Origin: Sipunculus nudus
Lineage: Eukaryota > Annelida > Sipuncula > Golfingiida > Sipunculidae
Assembly (NCBI GenBank): GCA_026874595.1
Contig: CM049317.1
Location: 487,108-551,107, forward strand
Direction: 5' to 3'
DNA length: 64,000 nt
The notes beneath the pieces were generated by a model. That model was not told the origin of the DNA. It worked only from the letters and a program-made list of their open reading frames with translations, and did no database searches. How positions within the stretch are numbered: the first letter of the stretch is position 1; each line of letters starts with the position of its first letter. Shown here in pieces: positions 12,752 to 24,413 of the stretch. The translations under genes and the position numbers were made by a program.

Positions 12752-14465
12752 TTTGAAACCTCAATGATTATTGGGGCGTTTCAAGTCGAAATTATAAGAT
12801 AATTGTATGAACTCTTGAATACATGTAATTTAAAAGCAACCCATTGTAAAGACCCTGGCATATGTAAAATATTGATTTATAATTATATGCATACTTGTAC
12901 ATTTTTTATTATTTTCATATATATTTCACATAAATTTATTTAATAGTACATACTTCTGTTAAGATTTAATCTTCTTTCGCATAATTAATAAATAAAGTTT
13001 TCAGTGTAACTAAAATGGTCTCCAAAGGAATTATTCATGATTATGTCATATTAATATTTAGTATCAAAGCTGACAATTTAGTCCTTTATGTATGTATCAG
13101 GAGAGGAATTTTGGTAGGGCTGTGTCCTGTTTCTACTGTTTACATCAAGATTCTGGACAGATTCTAAACTGGAGACAAAAGTACCCCATCTTCTCAAGTG
13201 TATATATATGTTCATTTGGATATGATGCCATGTTTTATTTTATCACATAGTACATCTTGAGAGTGAACAGAGAGGTGGTAAATTTTACAATAATGGTAGC
13301 ATGCATGGCTTTTATTCTTCAGGCATGCCCTTCTTCATTGCAGCAAAACCAGCAAAGGATAATTTAGGAATATGGAGAGTGATTTAAACTTATATCAATT
13401 TTACAAAACAAATAAAATATTATTTATATCACTTTCACAATTAATTTGGTATTCAACAATCTTATACTTTAAATTTTGTACATAACAGGATCTAATTATT
13501 TGATATCAAAATTTCAGATATTAAATAATAAAATATTAACAGTTACTTATATTCTCATATTATATAATCAAATAAATTAATATCTTAAAAAAAAATGTTC
13601 ATTTAATTTTCAAAATATAAATTAACATAATTTTAGATACTGAATGAAGGTCTGCAAAATTGTTACTATGAAATAACAGACAAGTATTAAAAGAATTATT
13701 TTAAAAGAATATTTATATAAATTAAGTAGATAATACATGTGCCTGCAGTATGACTTTATCAAAGTGACTGTAGTACTGGTATGAGTTTATATAGCATTGT
13801 AGGCTTCCATACGTTATGGGTAGTGAAAACACCATAAGCTTATCATGAACATTTTGGGTCTGCACTGCAACTACATCTGGTTCCATATTCTATTTTTCTT
13901 AAATGTGTGTTATTGCAATCTGTATGATTAAAATGCAAACTGGCTTGTGAAAATAAATCTAGGTACTTTTCAGAATATGCATATGGATTGATGGATGTGA
14001 GATAAGATGTACATGTCAATATAATAATACACAATTTATCTGTCTCATAACATCAAACATTCCTCTGTTTATCCATGGTTTACTAATCAAAGGTCAGATT
14101 GTGCCAGGTTATCTATTTGGCTGTGACCTGCTCTGTCCAGTACTCTTATGTAATTAGCACCAGTGGTCACCAGCAAAGTGGCAGCTGGCCCATGCTTGCC
14201 TCAACAATTGGCACTTCCTGGGCAATTGCTGGACAAGAATTGAGTGTGTTCAGCATTATTTGCTGATATTCTTCATGAACAAGGGGCTCACAGGAAGTAA
14301 TAGAAAGTAATATGTATTACTCTATTACTTTGCCTTCTGTTTCTATTACTATTACTATTACAGCTAAAATTTTTGAGTCTATTACTATTACTATTACTAT
14401 TACATGGAAAAAGCTGTAATAGTCTATTACTATTACTATTACTTATTACTATTACCCCATGTCTG
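12330..14465. mobile_element. Non-autonomous hAT-type transposon
   Basis: The ends are CAGACATGGGG (12330-12340) and its exact inverse CCCCATGTCTG (14455-14465). They are flanked by a perfect 8-bp duplication, GTTAGTAA, at 12322-12329 and 14466-14473. An 8-bp duplication with CAG...CTG ends is the hallmark of the hAT superfamily. Next to each end is an array of ATTACT repeats (12353-12490 and 14281-14455), probably derived from transposase-binding subterminal motifs. No transposase frame was found in the 2136 bp. A long TA run lies at about 12690-12745. Confidence 0.9.
12690..12745. repeat. TA microsatellite
   Basis: About 25 uninterrupted or nearly uninterrupted TA dinucleotides lie inside the hAT element. 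Confidence 0.95.
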
Positions 14466-14761
14466 GTTAGTAATTGAGAAGTCCAACTGTATTTACTTAT
14501 AATCCTAAATGTTAATAAGGCATATTTCAGAACATTGAAAACCCCTATATAGAGAGCAGATGTACTTTCAGTGAAATAAATTCTTTTCCTTTTTAGACTT
14601 GTGTGTTGCCTCCAGATAAGGTAAACTACTATAAATGTTAAGAAAAGCAATACTAAGCATCAATGTCAAAAGATTATCTTTAAAATTATTTAATAAAATA
14701 ATTAATGTAAGCAATAATGACTATATGTGTATACCTAGACTCGTAACATTTGTTTTTGCAG

Positions 14762-14945
14762 GTCAAACAGGAGGGGACTGAAAAGGATTTAGAGTGTGGC
14801 AAGGGTGTATATTTCCCTCCAGCCTTCATTCTCTAAAAGGACAACACTCTCAAATCTGACTGAACCAGGGAGTTTTAAAAATCTTATGAAAATATTATTT
14901 TCAGTTTACAAATGTGTAAATAAACATTAATTTTGGCTCTTGTAT
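14762..14945 (+). other. Possible last exon with AATAAA signal
   Basis: The acceptor TTTGTTTTTGCAG ends at 14761. In phase with the 11926-11998 segment the frame closes at TGA within seven codons. A second frame stays open for 24 codons. AATAAA lies at 14919-14924, so the right limit near 14945 is the expected cleavage zone. It suits a short terminal exon of the same hypothetical transcript; no family is recognised. Confidence 0.3.
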
Positions 14946-15179
14946 TTTCTTACTTTTATGTTTTATGTGTTTGTGTCCATATGACTGTGTGAAGTTGATG
15001 ACCCCCAGTGTGACTGCAGGCCAGCATTGATTTCAAGGAATTGCACAGTGCTGGAAGCTCACCACACACACACACAAACCGTAATTTCTATCATCTACCG
15101 TAATTTATTGTGGAATAAAGAAAAGAGTAAACACCTTTAAAAACAGAACATACAACAGACAGTAACTGAGCTATTGACA

Positions 15180-15580
15180 AACAGCACAGAAGGTGCATAC
15201 ACTGACTTATATGCAAGTTATATGTCATTTATAAGGGACATATATGGCACTTATAAGTCCCATATATGTCACATATATGGGAGTTATATGGCACATATAT
15301 GTGAGTTATAAGGCACATATATGGGACATATATGGGAGTTATAAGGGACATATATGGGACATATATGGGAGTTATAGGGGACCTATATGTGGAAGCCTTA
15401 TATGTGACATATAAGGCCCATATATGTGACATATAAGGCTCCTACCTAATTTGCATATAAAATCCATATACCAGACATATATGTGACATATATGGGAGTT
15501 ATAAGGTTGGATATAAGGGACATATATGGCACATATATGTGCCTTATATGTGCCATATAACTTTCACATATATGGCACTT
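15180..15580. repeat. Right subterminal repeat array of element T
   Basis: Dense copies of GGGACATATATGG, GGGAGTTATAAGG and their inverses mirror the left-end array. A 67-codon minus-strand frame here is only the array read in frame. Confidence 0.8.
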
Positions 15581-15600
15581 ATAAAAATTTTCGGTAAGGG

Positions 15601-16706
15601 TTTCCTGATTTTTTAAAAAATTGCATTATGTTTTGGCCCGTAACTTCAAAATAATACCGCATACTGACCTAATTTTTGGTATGTTCATAGAAAATGTATA
15701 AAAGAATGTGAATACTAAATACGATCAAAAACAGATCAGTGGTTTTGATATTAGGCAGCCTTGAGGTGTAACAATGGCTTTTTTAATGGAAAACAGTTTT
15801 TTTCCTTAATATCTCAAAGGAACAAAGTCCTAATGACCCAATTTTCGGTATGGTAGGAGATGTTGGGGACATCTAAAATTATGTCAACAGCCTGGGGAGC
15901 ACAGAGATGTGCACTGAATGACCTACAGTCATCAAAGTGGACTGCTTGACAATGTAAGGGAATACAACAAGAGCCGCCAAAAAAATTCAATAACTAGCCT
16001 AATTTTGCAGCTTTTATTTTCAAATTTCAGATTTTATTAGATTAAACCCTTATGTATACATGGTGTGAAAATTAAATCCACAGTACTTACAGGAAAAAAA
16101 GTGCCATGGCCAAAGTTTGGCAAAATTTAAGGTACCAATTTTATATTTTTGCCAATATTTTAAAAAATTTAACAAATTTTGATCTAATTTTTGGTATACA
16201 ATTAAATTTTGATAAATTAAAGTTGTATTACTGGAAAAAAGACCCTACCTTTAACACTTTTGGTCTTAAGTGACCAAATATCTTCCTGATTTTTTTACAA
16301 AGTCCATTATGTTTGGGCCCATAACTTTTTTAAATTATATAATACTGACTTAATATCTGGCATGTACATAGGAACTATATAGAGGAATATTTTTGGTAAA
16401 TATGAAGAAAACCAGATGAGTGGTTTTGATATTAGGCAGTCCTGAAGTGTGAAAATAGATTTCTAATAAAAAATTGAGGTTTTTCCTTAATATCTCAAAG
16501 ATACGAAGTCCTATTGACCCAATTTTTGGCATGGTAGGAGATTATGGGGACATCTAACTGTATGCCGAAATTCAGATTCTTAGGTTCAACGGTGTCAAAA
16601 TGTGCCAGTCTTACGGACGGACATCCAGACGGACAGACGGACGGACAGACAGACGACGGACAATGGACCATGACTATAGCTCAGATGACTTATAGTCAGC
16701 TGAGCT
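15601..16706 (-). repeat. E-family repeat, copy 1, second part
   Basis: It is the reverse complement of about 24414-25530 and completes the copy begun at 7158. It ends at the E start motif (AGCTCAGCTGACT read on the minus strand, 16694-16706). A GACG/GTCC-rich run at about 16612-16670 is part of the family's 5' region. Confidence 0.85.
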
Positions 16707-17160
16707 AAGAATCAATCTTTGGCTTTTTGCCATTTGAAGCTACAGGCATACAAAACATACATGATATGTTAGGGAGACTGCAGTATAAAGGACTATTCAT
16801 CAGTGTAAATGGAACAACAAAATTTGGGAAAACTTCTGTAGCATGTATCAAAAAATTTAATCCCTTGTGATCAAAAGGCCAAACAAAGAATCTGGTTATA
16901 GGTTTGCAGTATGAACATTCTTTTAAAAATTGACAGGAATGGCAGTAATGGAGGTGGAAGACCTCAGAACATGATTTGGGGTTACAAGCTAATACTGTCA
17001 GAGAACTATGGAAAGCCTGAAGTAGTATTAATTTGTTGCTTTTTTTTGTATCATGATTTGTTTAGTTTGAATAAAACGTTTGTCACTTTTAATTTATTGA
17101 GCATATTTCTTTATTGCATTTAGCTGTGTAATAATAAAACATAGTTAAACTGCAAGTCAA
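16707..17160. other. No recognisable gene; one weak exon-like stretch
   Basis: A plus-strand frame of 70 codons at 16911-17123 includes a stretch after TTGACAG that reads NGSNGGGRPQNMIWGYKL and is followed by an AATAAA near 17070. I cannot assign it and treat it as unproven. It may lie in an intron of ATPSCKMT, which runs on the opposite strand. Confidence 0.3.
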
Positions 17161-17164
17161 AAGT

Positions 17165-17640
17165 GAGGGTAAGTAAGGTTTTAGGCAGTTAAAGGCAGTT
17201 TTAGGCAGGTTATAACCTATTTTAGACAGTTAAAGGCATGTTTTAGGCTCTGCCCTGCCGAAAACAGGTTTTGGGCAGCCTCAAACCCAACCCTGGGCCT
17301 TATAGCAGATGCAGCAATGCCAAAGTAAAACCACGAAGTATAAAATAAATGTGTACCAAAAAAATGATGAGACACTTGGAAAAAAAAAGTATATGAATAT
17401 ACAGAAAATATGTGAGTTATTGGGGGCTGCCGCCCCCACACCTCCTCTAATAAAACTATAGATATATGAGAACCACTTATGACAAAGTAAAATCACCTAG
17501 TAAAAAAATATAACGTGTAGCAATATAATGAAGAGACAGAGGGATAAAAATGTATATGAAAATGAAAAAAGTACAGAAAAAACGTGAGCTATTGGGGGCT
17601 GCCGCCCCCACATCCCCGCTAATAGAACTATTATGAATGG
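17165..17640 (+). repeat. TTAGGCAG and GC-hairpin repeats
   Basis: Positions 17165-17280 resemble the palindromic TTAGGCAG repeat at 6165-6290. Units at about 17400-17465 and 17560-17635 repeat the GGGGGCTGCCGCCCCC hairpin with CTAATA following, as at 5935-6150. The minus-strand frames here are shared only because the repeat is shared. Confidence 0.65.
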
Positions 17641-18157
17641 TACACCCCACCAGTTACAGCGTAAATCCACCCCAAAAACCTGAGCTGTGTATAACGTCAT
17701 CAATGTTGGTGTACATGGCAGCGAGAGCACAAGCAAATAAGTTGTGTGTCGCCTAGTGAGATAAATAAGCGTGAATACTAAGAAAAACTACATGACATGT
17801 AGTGGATAGAACTGGTGAAGAGTGCTTTATGACAGTGAGACCAATAAATTGGTCATGGATCTTACCGAATGTGTTTGTAGGAGGTAAAAATGAGGAATGT
17901 CAGGAGCCGTTAACACAGGTGAATAAGGTGGCCGTGCTATAGTGTTTATGTAGAAAGTGAAGGCGAGTACATGCAGAAGAGTAATAAATATGAATGAGGA
18001 GGCATGAATTGCGATTATATTTCAATATAAAATATACTCGTATATTTCAAAAATTCCTACTTCACAGTTTATCACTTATTTCAGGGATGTAATCATGTAG
18101 CCTGGATTCCAAAGTCGTACCAAGCATTCAAACAAACGAAATAATTATGGGACTCAC
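17641..18157 (-). other. Probable first intron of ATPSCKMT (part)
   Basis: Sequence downstream (minus sense) of the donor GTGAGT at 18152-18157. No second exon was found here or, by eye, further left. The intron probably runs on through the transposon nest and may leave the window. Confidence 0.5.
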
Positions 18158-18454
18158 AATTCTACCGTCTCCACTCCCGAGATCCACTAAAGTCCCTTTC
18201 CTTCCATGTAATATCTGAAGGACATTCTTCACCTGTGTAGTGGTGGCTGGGACGTAAGGCAAGCACACTTTCCTCACTGCGGGCAGCAGAAACGGGGTGG
18301 TCACCGCAAACACACCGACGAAGCTGGCCCCGGCCACCCCCAGCAGTATCTTTCCTGCTTTTGTTATTTTCCTCGGTGCTCTCGAGTCATTCAGTCCTGA
18401 TAAACTGGGCTTTGATTTACCAGATATTTGTTCACATAATTCACACTCACTCAT
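18158..18454 (-). CDS. ATPSCKMT: ATP synthase subunit c lysine methyltransferase, first coding exon
   Basis: This 99-codon exon matches the N-terminal half of ATPSCKMT (FAM173B). That mitochondrial SAM-dependent enzyme trimethylates a lysine of the ATP synthase c subunit. Residues 1-32 are variable. Residues 33-56 form a hydrophobic segment (GKILLGVAGASFVGVFAV then TTPFLLP), the membrane/mitochondrial targeting region of the family. Next come the hallmark RKVCLPYVPATT and motif I of the SAM pocket, LVDLGSGDGRI, at the exon end. The ATG at 18452-18454 gives the length expected for the family's N terminus. The exon stops in phase 0 at GTGAGT, a strong donor. The remaining exons (GYELNP motif onward) were not found. 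ANTKMT is less likely because the VCLP-VPATT block is of the ATPSCKMT type. Confidence 0.9.
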
Positions 18455-18588
18455 ATCGGCCCTGTAAACGAGATGTAAACAATCACGCCGGGATGACGGC
18501 CAACTTGACCTTACTTGAGTAACTCATGCACGTTGAAAAACAGAAAAGGCATTCTTCCGGCTGCTTCTGTATTCAACCGAGCAGCCGG
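18455..18588 (-). promoter_or_regulatory. 5' leader/proximal promoter of ATPSCKMT, cut by insertion
   Basis: Only 134 bp separate the start codon from a 3.17-kb foldback element. The ancestral upstream sequence resumes at 21758. No TATA box is evident. Promoter placement is inferred from position alone. Confidence 0.45.
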
Positions 18589-20668
18589 GGGAGGGTATAA
18601 TTCGCTGATCAGCGCGCTGATCAGCGGTCTGCAGTATAAAACGCTGATCAGCGCGCTGATCAGCCACCTTTCAATTTAAGCATTAATTTGAGGCAAATTA
18701 TCTCCCATACAGCAACCTCCGCCTATTTTGTGATTAGATATGATAAAACGACACCTTTCATCAGTATTAAGTATTTACAAACATATGCATATAATTTTAT
18801 TGTCTCATAATTATACATGAAACGTAAGTTACATGCCAGTGACTATTTCGCTGATCAGCGGCGCTGATCAGGAACCTTTCAATCCAAGCATTTATCTAAG
18901 ACAAATTAGCCCCCATAAAACAACCTCCGACTATTGTGTGATTAAATATGATTTAAAGATATATATTTTATCAATGTTTCATATTTAAAAAAACAACGAA
19001 AACATTTTTAATGTGTTCCTTAATATACATGAAACCTTTCTACCACCTATTTCGCTGATCAGCAAACTGCGCAATCGCTTGACGCTGATAAAGTGCTCAT
19101 CGGCAATGACTTACGTATTTCATGACTATGATACCTGTCATCTGTGATTCTCTAAAATGGTAACATAGAAACCTCTCAGTTGTTTACTTAATTATTTCCT
19201 GTGAAAACCAAATGACTGCTAAAACATCGTACCACATACAAAAATCCGTTCCCCACAGGAGATATTAGCTGACAGTAGGGGGCGCTGCAGTAAATTGTTG
19301 GTAGATTTTCACCGGCCAGGTGATAGAAATAGCTGAGATTAAAACTAAGTTTGAATGAATTTTAAAATTTTAATTTATTTACAATATCTTGCACATATAT
19401 TCAAGTGAAAATGCCACGAATGAACCAACAGCAAAATATTTGGACTGTAATTTTTTTGCGATCGCTAATATTGTTGATTTTTTTTAATTAATTTAAAAGT
19501 AGGCCTATATAGGAACTGTCAAGACAACGTGAATTTTTATCAGACAAAAGTGAAAGGGCAATAATTAATTATTTAGAAGAAGGCATATTTAGTCGTTTTC
19601 CTAAAGAAACCGTAAAAGGATTTACAATTTAATGGAAGGGTCTTTCTACAAAAAACTTCTCATTTCAGCAGGTATACAGTATCTAAAAAGTAACATCTTA
19701 ATATTTATTTTTGGAGTCTATTATGGCAATAAAAATGTAAACTACTAGTATATAAAATTTCTTTCAGCAGAGCAGGTACTTTCATGTTTAATTATAGTTT
19801 CGGCTAATTTAATGCCCTAAGTGTATTATAAATTTCAACACTGTTACAGACTTGCGCGGTCCCGCATAATTTATTTAGAAAAAAATGGAAGGTTCACTTG
19901 TACGATGTATTGTATTGTAAAAATATATTTTAACCTTGTAAATTGCGTATTTTTAATTTAAATGTGTTCCGATTATATCCTGAAACAAAATAAAACTGCA
20001 ACCCACAGAAGGTATAATGCAATAAATAGAAGGGAAATTTATAGCAATCTTCCTCGGTCAATAAAAATGTGGGCGATAAAATCATTTTCTAATATATTTC
20101 TAAGTCATTTTATTTATTTCTTGAAATGATGCCTATTTCAACATATAACTGTGCTGAAGAAAGAGAACTGTGTTGAATTAAAATAAATGAAATCATTGGC
20201 AAAATTATTACTTGAAGCATGCAGATTTCTTTTGTAATAACATTTTAAGAGTTTAATATTTTATAATACCTAACACATTGATCCCTATAATAACGATAAA
20301 ATTCTGAATAACAATGCCATTGCAGAATTTAGAAGTTACATCCATCCTGTTACCTTATTGTTTCAACACCGTTCATCGACATTCACTACCGTTGAAAAAG
20401 TTGATTTATTATTGTGTTGTGATTAAAAGTAATTACTCCTTCAACCTTTCTAGAAATCATTATATTTATGCTAATAGTGTATGCTGTTTTCCAAAACTAT
20501 GAAAAGCATTCCTATTCCAATCATTTTTGAGAAATATATAAGTAACGATGTTAAAGTAACAGATATGCGGACTTTTTTACACAATGATGGAAATGTCCTG
20601 TTGTAAAATGAAAAAAAAAAATAAATACCGATAATGATTTTTTTTGTGGAGGTATTCTTTGACGTTAC

Positions 20669-20724
<56 letters not shown>

Positions 20725-21757
20725 CTATACAACGGTGTTGAAAAAGATTCTGGCGACCCACTTTTTAAATGCAAAAAAGGGAAATATAAGAGGGATGTAA
20801 AGAAACTTGTGAAAGTTTTTTATATAAGGAACGATTATATTAGAAATGAAGAGTGAAAGATTCATTAGGCTATACGTACAGTTCTTACTAAAAAATAAGA
20901 GGATAATCAGTCTTTTATTATGGCTATATACATTTAACATTTTTATTTTTGATTAATTCAAATTTTATATACATTCATACTTAGTGCATATTTCAGCTAT
21001 TTATCTCACCTGGCCGGTGTACACCTGACGACAAATTACTGCAGCGCCCCCTACTGTTAGCTAATATCTCCGAGTGGTCGGTGGGGCACTGGTATTTTAA
21101 AGTTGTATGAAGTAGCCTGGTCTGGGTGATGTATTGGCAATCATTCGGTTTCACAGGATATAAGTAAAACAACTGAGAGCCTTCAGTATTACCGTTATAG
21201 AGAATCACCCGTGACAGGTATCTTAGTCAAGAAGTACGTAAATCATTGCCGATCAGCGATTGCTCAGTTTGCTGATCAGCGAAATAGTAGGTGGTAAGAA
21301 GGTTTCATGTATAATAAACTTGTAACACATTAAAATTGTTTTCGTTTGTTTGTAAATATGAAACTCTTAAAGAATATGTATCTTTAAATCACATTTAATC
21401 ATATAATAGTCGGAGGTTGTTATATGGGGCTAATTTGTCTAAAATAATTGCTTGAATAGGAAGGTTCCTGATCAGCGCCGCTGATCAGCGAAACAGTCAC
21501 TGGCAGCTAGGTAACTTGCGTTTCATGTATAATTATGAACTCAACAAAAATAAATGCATATGTTTGTAAATACGTAATACTGATAGGAAAGGTGTCTTTG
21601 TATCATATCTAATCACATAATAGGCGGAGGTTGCTGTATGGGAGATAATTTGCCTGAAATCAATGCTGTCATTTAAAGGTGGCTGATCAGCGCGCTGATC
21701 AGCGTTTTATACTGCAGACCGCTGATCAGCGCGCTGATCAGCGAATTATACCCTCCC
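18589..21757. mobile_element. Foldback element with long inverted repeats, Mutator-like
   Basis: The ends are perfect inverted copies beginning GGGAGGGTATAATTCGCTG. They are flanked by a perfect 9-bp duplication, AGCAGCCGG, at 18580-18588 and 21758-21766. Terminal repeats of about 750 bp (18589 to about 19340, and about 20993 to 21757) pair along their length. They contain several CGCTGATCAGCG palindromes. The 1.65-kb centre has no transposase frame and a TA run at about 20671-20722. The 9-bp duplication with long terminal repeats fits Mutator-like elements; Merlin also makes 8-9 bp duplications, so the class is inference. It inserted just upstream of ATPSCKMT. Confidence 0.9.
20671..20722. 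repeat. TA microsatellite
   Basis: About 26 TA dinucleotides in the centre of the foldback element. Short open frames around it are low-complexity. Confidence 0.95.
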
Positions 21758-21766
21758 AGCAGCCGG

Positions 21767-22117
21767 TAAGTCAGTAGCCAGCTGTCAACGATGAGCATCA
21801 CTTCGCCATGGTCAGATGGTGCCTGACGTCGTGACTAAGGTTTTATGATGAGTGTGGAAAGGACCAAGAGCTCGTGTTAGTGATCTTGACATAGGAGAAT
21901 TACAGTTAAGTAAACACGGACCCTCAGCTCTCATCAATCTATGAAATGGTTAAAAATTCCCACGCAGGGATGCCTGGTACTGCGTTGACTTGTGCCCAGA
22001 CGCTTTATTCTGATTCGCTCTACTGCTCTCCATCAACAGCTGCAACGAGATAGATAGACAGTTTTATTCAGGCAATCAGCATAATTATATACGGTGGCTG
22101 ATATTGGACACAGAAAA
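21767..22117. other. Displaced upstream flank of ATPSCKMT; no gene seen
   Basis: Before the insertion this sequence adjoined 18579. It is somewhat less AT-rich than its surroundings, as expected near a promoter. No exon was recognised. Confidence 0.4.
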
Positions 22118-23693
22118 AAAAATTATCTCCAGATAACATCTCGTGATCTCAACATAACATCTCGAGATCTCAACATAAAATTTCACCAAAAAAAATTTTC
22201 AGCAGAAAAAGAATTATATAATCTTGAGATGTCAAGATCTCAAGATGTTAAGTCAAGATCTGGAGATATCATCTCAAGATCTTGGATGAAATGTCTATAA
22301 AAAATAATAAGTCCATGTGGGAGTTGTACGAACCATTTGATGCTTTATTGATGTCAAGCAAAACAAAGACATTAAGTTAATTAAAGGGACCGTCTACTAT
22401 ATCTGATTGTCAAATAAACATAATCTATTGAGCCAGTCCTACAGGGTATAGGATTTGCCTTTTCTTGTTTATATCCACATATTTATAACCTGGGTCTGGG
22501 GGGGGGCACTGATTGTAATATAAACACTTCTAGAAAAGACATCATGCTTCCTTCAGTACAGAGTTCTGTAAATGACAAATTTTGCATTGCTTCATATATG
22601 CGCTAATAAAAATCAACTATAGGGATCTTTCAGACACTCAGTTACATGTTTTTATCTGTATGTTAACGGACTGGCTTATTACCTTGTGTACAAATAGCCT
22701 GTAGATTAAATGCTTACTAGTTTACATCAAAGTGGAGTTATAAAAACCTTTCCCAGCAAGAATTACCTTCAGTTCTTTAATATATATATATATGCAGAGT
22801 TAGCCGGTATATATAACAAAAATTCTATAAATAAGGCACTTGAATAAATGCATGGCTTTAAATAAAACCAGTTAAAGCAGAGCATTTGCAGAAGGAAAAT
22901 CATGATGAGACATGATCAAATATTTGAACTGTTTAAATATGGATATAAATAATTTATGATTAAGATAGGTTGACTCAAGGTAATCTGAGCTGTAGTTATT
23001 GCTGTAGTAGATCCAGACAAGGGCTTGAGAGGCTTAGCCCCCCCCCCCCCCCCCCCCTGTGTTTCACCCTAAGCACAGTAATCAATTTTATCATATTTTT
23101 ATTTATGATGGTCAAATACATATGCCACAAAGCAAACCCACGATTTTTAAATTAGAACAAAAGCTGAAAAAAGTTATACAAAAAAGTGCTTCTATAACAA
23201 GCTCGCATCTGTTTGAATTTTTCAAATAATAATAAGGCACCCACAATGCATGCATGCAGACCTAAACATTTCTATTTGATTTCTCAGCCATGACTTCAAA
23301 TCCAACAAGTAGAATGTTTAAGTTTTTTTAGGCTTTGACATCTTCCTTATGGATATGAATAATTAAATATTGAATTTTATATTGAACTTTTTCTTCACCT
23401 TACCTTATGGGAAATGCAAACTTGATTAATTTCAACTGAATTATATTGTATTACTGTTCAGTTAAACACAGTATACATGGTCTTTGTTTTTTATTACTGC
23501 AGTAGTAAGCACTCTTAAGGTATACTGTCCCTTTAACGTTGTTTTGCTTTATGTCAATTTAGCATCCAATGGTTCATACAAATATGAATTTCTATCTCAA
23601 GATCTCGAGATATTATGTTGAGATCTCCTGATAATATCTCAAGATCTCAACTTAACATGTGGAGATCTGGAATTAACATCTGGAGATAATTTT
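22118..23693. mobile_element. Second foldback element, AATTATCTCCAGAT ends
   Basis: The left end AATTATCTCCAGATAACATC is mirrored on the right by GATGTTAATTCCAG-type sequence running to AAATTATCTCC in reverse. Inner arms also pair: the CGAACCATTTGATGCT stretch at about 22329-22400 matches the reverse complement of about 23515-23580. The terminal arms hold repeated GAGATCTC-type motifs. No coding frame was found and no target duplication could be defined, because the right end touches an E repeat. A C-run lies at 23038-23057. Confidence 0.75.
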
Positions 23694-23696
23694 AAG

Positions 23697-24413
23697 CTCA
23701 GCTGATTATAAGTCATCTGAGCTATAGTCGTTGTCCGCCGGCTGTCTGGCCAAAATTTTGCATACAGTTAGATGTCCCCAAAATCTCGTACCATATCCTA
23801 AATCTCCTACCCCCCCCCCCCCCCCACAGATGGTGCATAAACTAGATGAATGTTATAATTTTCTGTATTTGATTCATTCTTATTCTAGGCAATGCTGTAT
23901 ATGCTACATTTTAAATTTTTTATTGTAACACCAGGGTAACAATGTTAAAAATGCACATTTAATTGTGTCCACAAAGTGGTGTACTGCTATGAAAGTGTTG
24001 GATGTTCATTAGATAAGTAATTCCTTACTTCAGAGGAGTAAAAACTTCACCAGGTGTAAAATTGACTATTAATTCCAGTAATAAATTATAGCTGAGTGAG
24101 ATAGTAATTAGCACAATGATATTGTTTGTCCCTCATAAACCAACAGTGTGTATACTTTATTTGAAAAGATCTCATTTTTTTATCAGATTTACAGAATCTT
24201 TTATTTCAGTGAATAAAATCAAGTATGTACTGAAAATTTCAATGTGAAACACTTTTTAACAGTGAGTAATAATCAAGGAATAATCTTGAAGACGCCATAT
24301 TGTGGCATTATTTTCTTTTAAATTTAGTTTAAATATTTGTGATGTAAAAATAAATGTATGTGTATGCGTTTATATTATATGACCTGATATGAGCTACACT
24401 CTGGATAATTTTT
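23697..24413 (+). repeat. E-family repeat, internally deleted copy
   Basis: It starts AGCTCAGCTGATTATAAGTC. After about 130 bp it jumps, at a C-run (23810-23826), to sequence matching 25950-26470 of the full E copy. The 3' end is missing and the next E copy follows at once, giving a head-to-tail pair. Confidence 0.8.

Larger units (their letters stand above)
9205..15600. mobile_element. Element T: 6.4-kb inverted-repeat insertion in E
   Basis: Comparison with the uninterrupted E copy near 25525-25540 defines the insertion. The ends are CCCTTATCAAAAT on the left and, read inward from the right, CCCTTACCGAAAA, an imperfect 12-13 bp inverted repeat. The flanks suggest a 2-bp TT duplication. Both ends carry arrays of mutually inverted short motifs such as CTTATAAGGGACATATA (9230-9550 and 15180-15580), as expected of subterminal binding sites. 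No transposase frame is visible. The superfamily is unassigned. It hosts exon-like segments and a nested hAT element. Confidence 0.75.

Noticed and set aside
16350-16532. 60-codon frame, similar to one at 24600
   Set aside because: Also E-repeat sequence; no functional resemblance.
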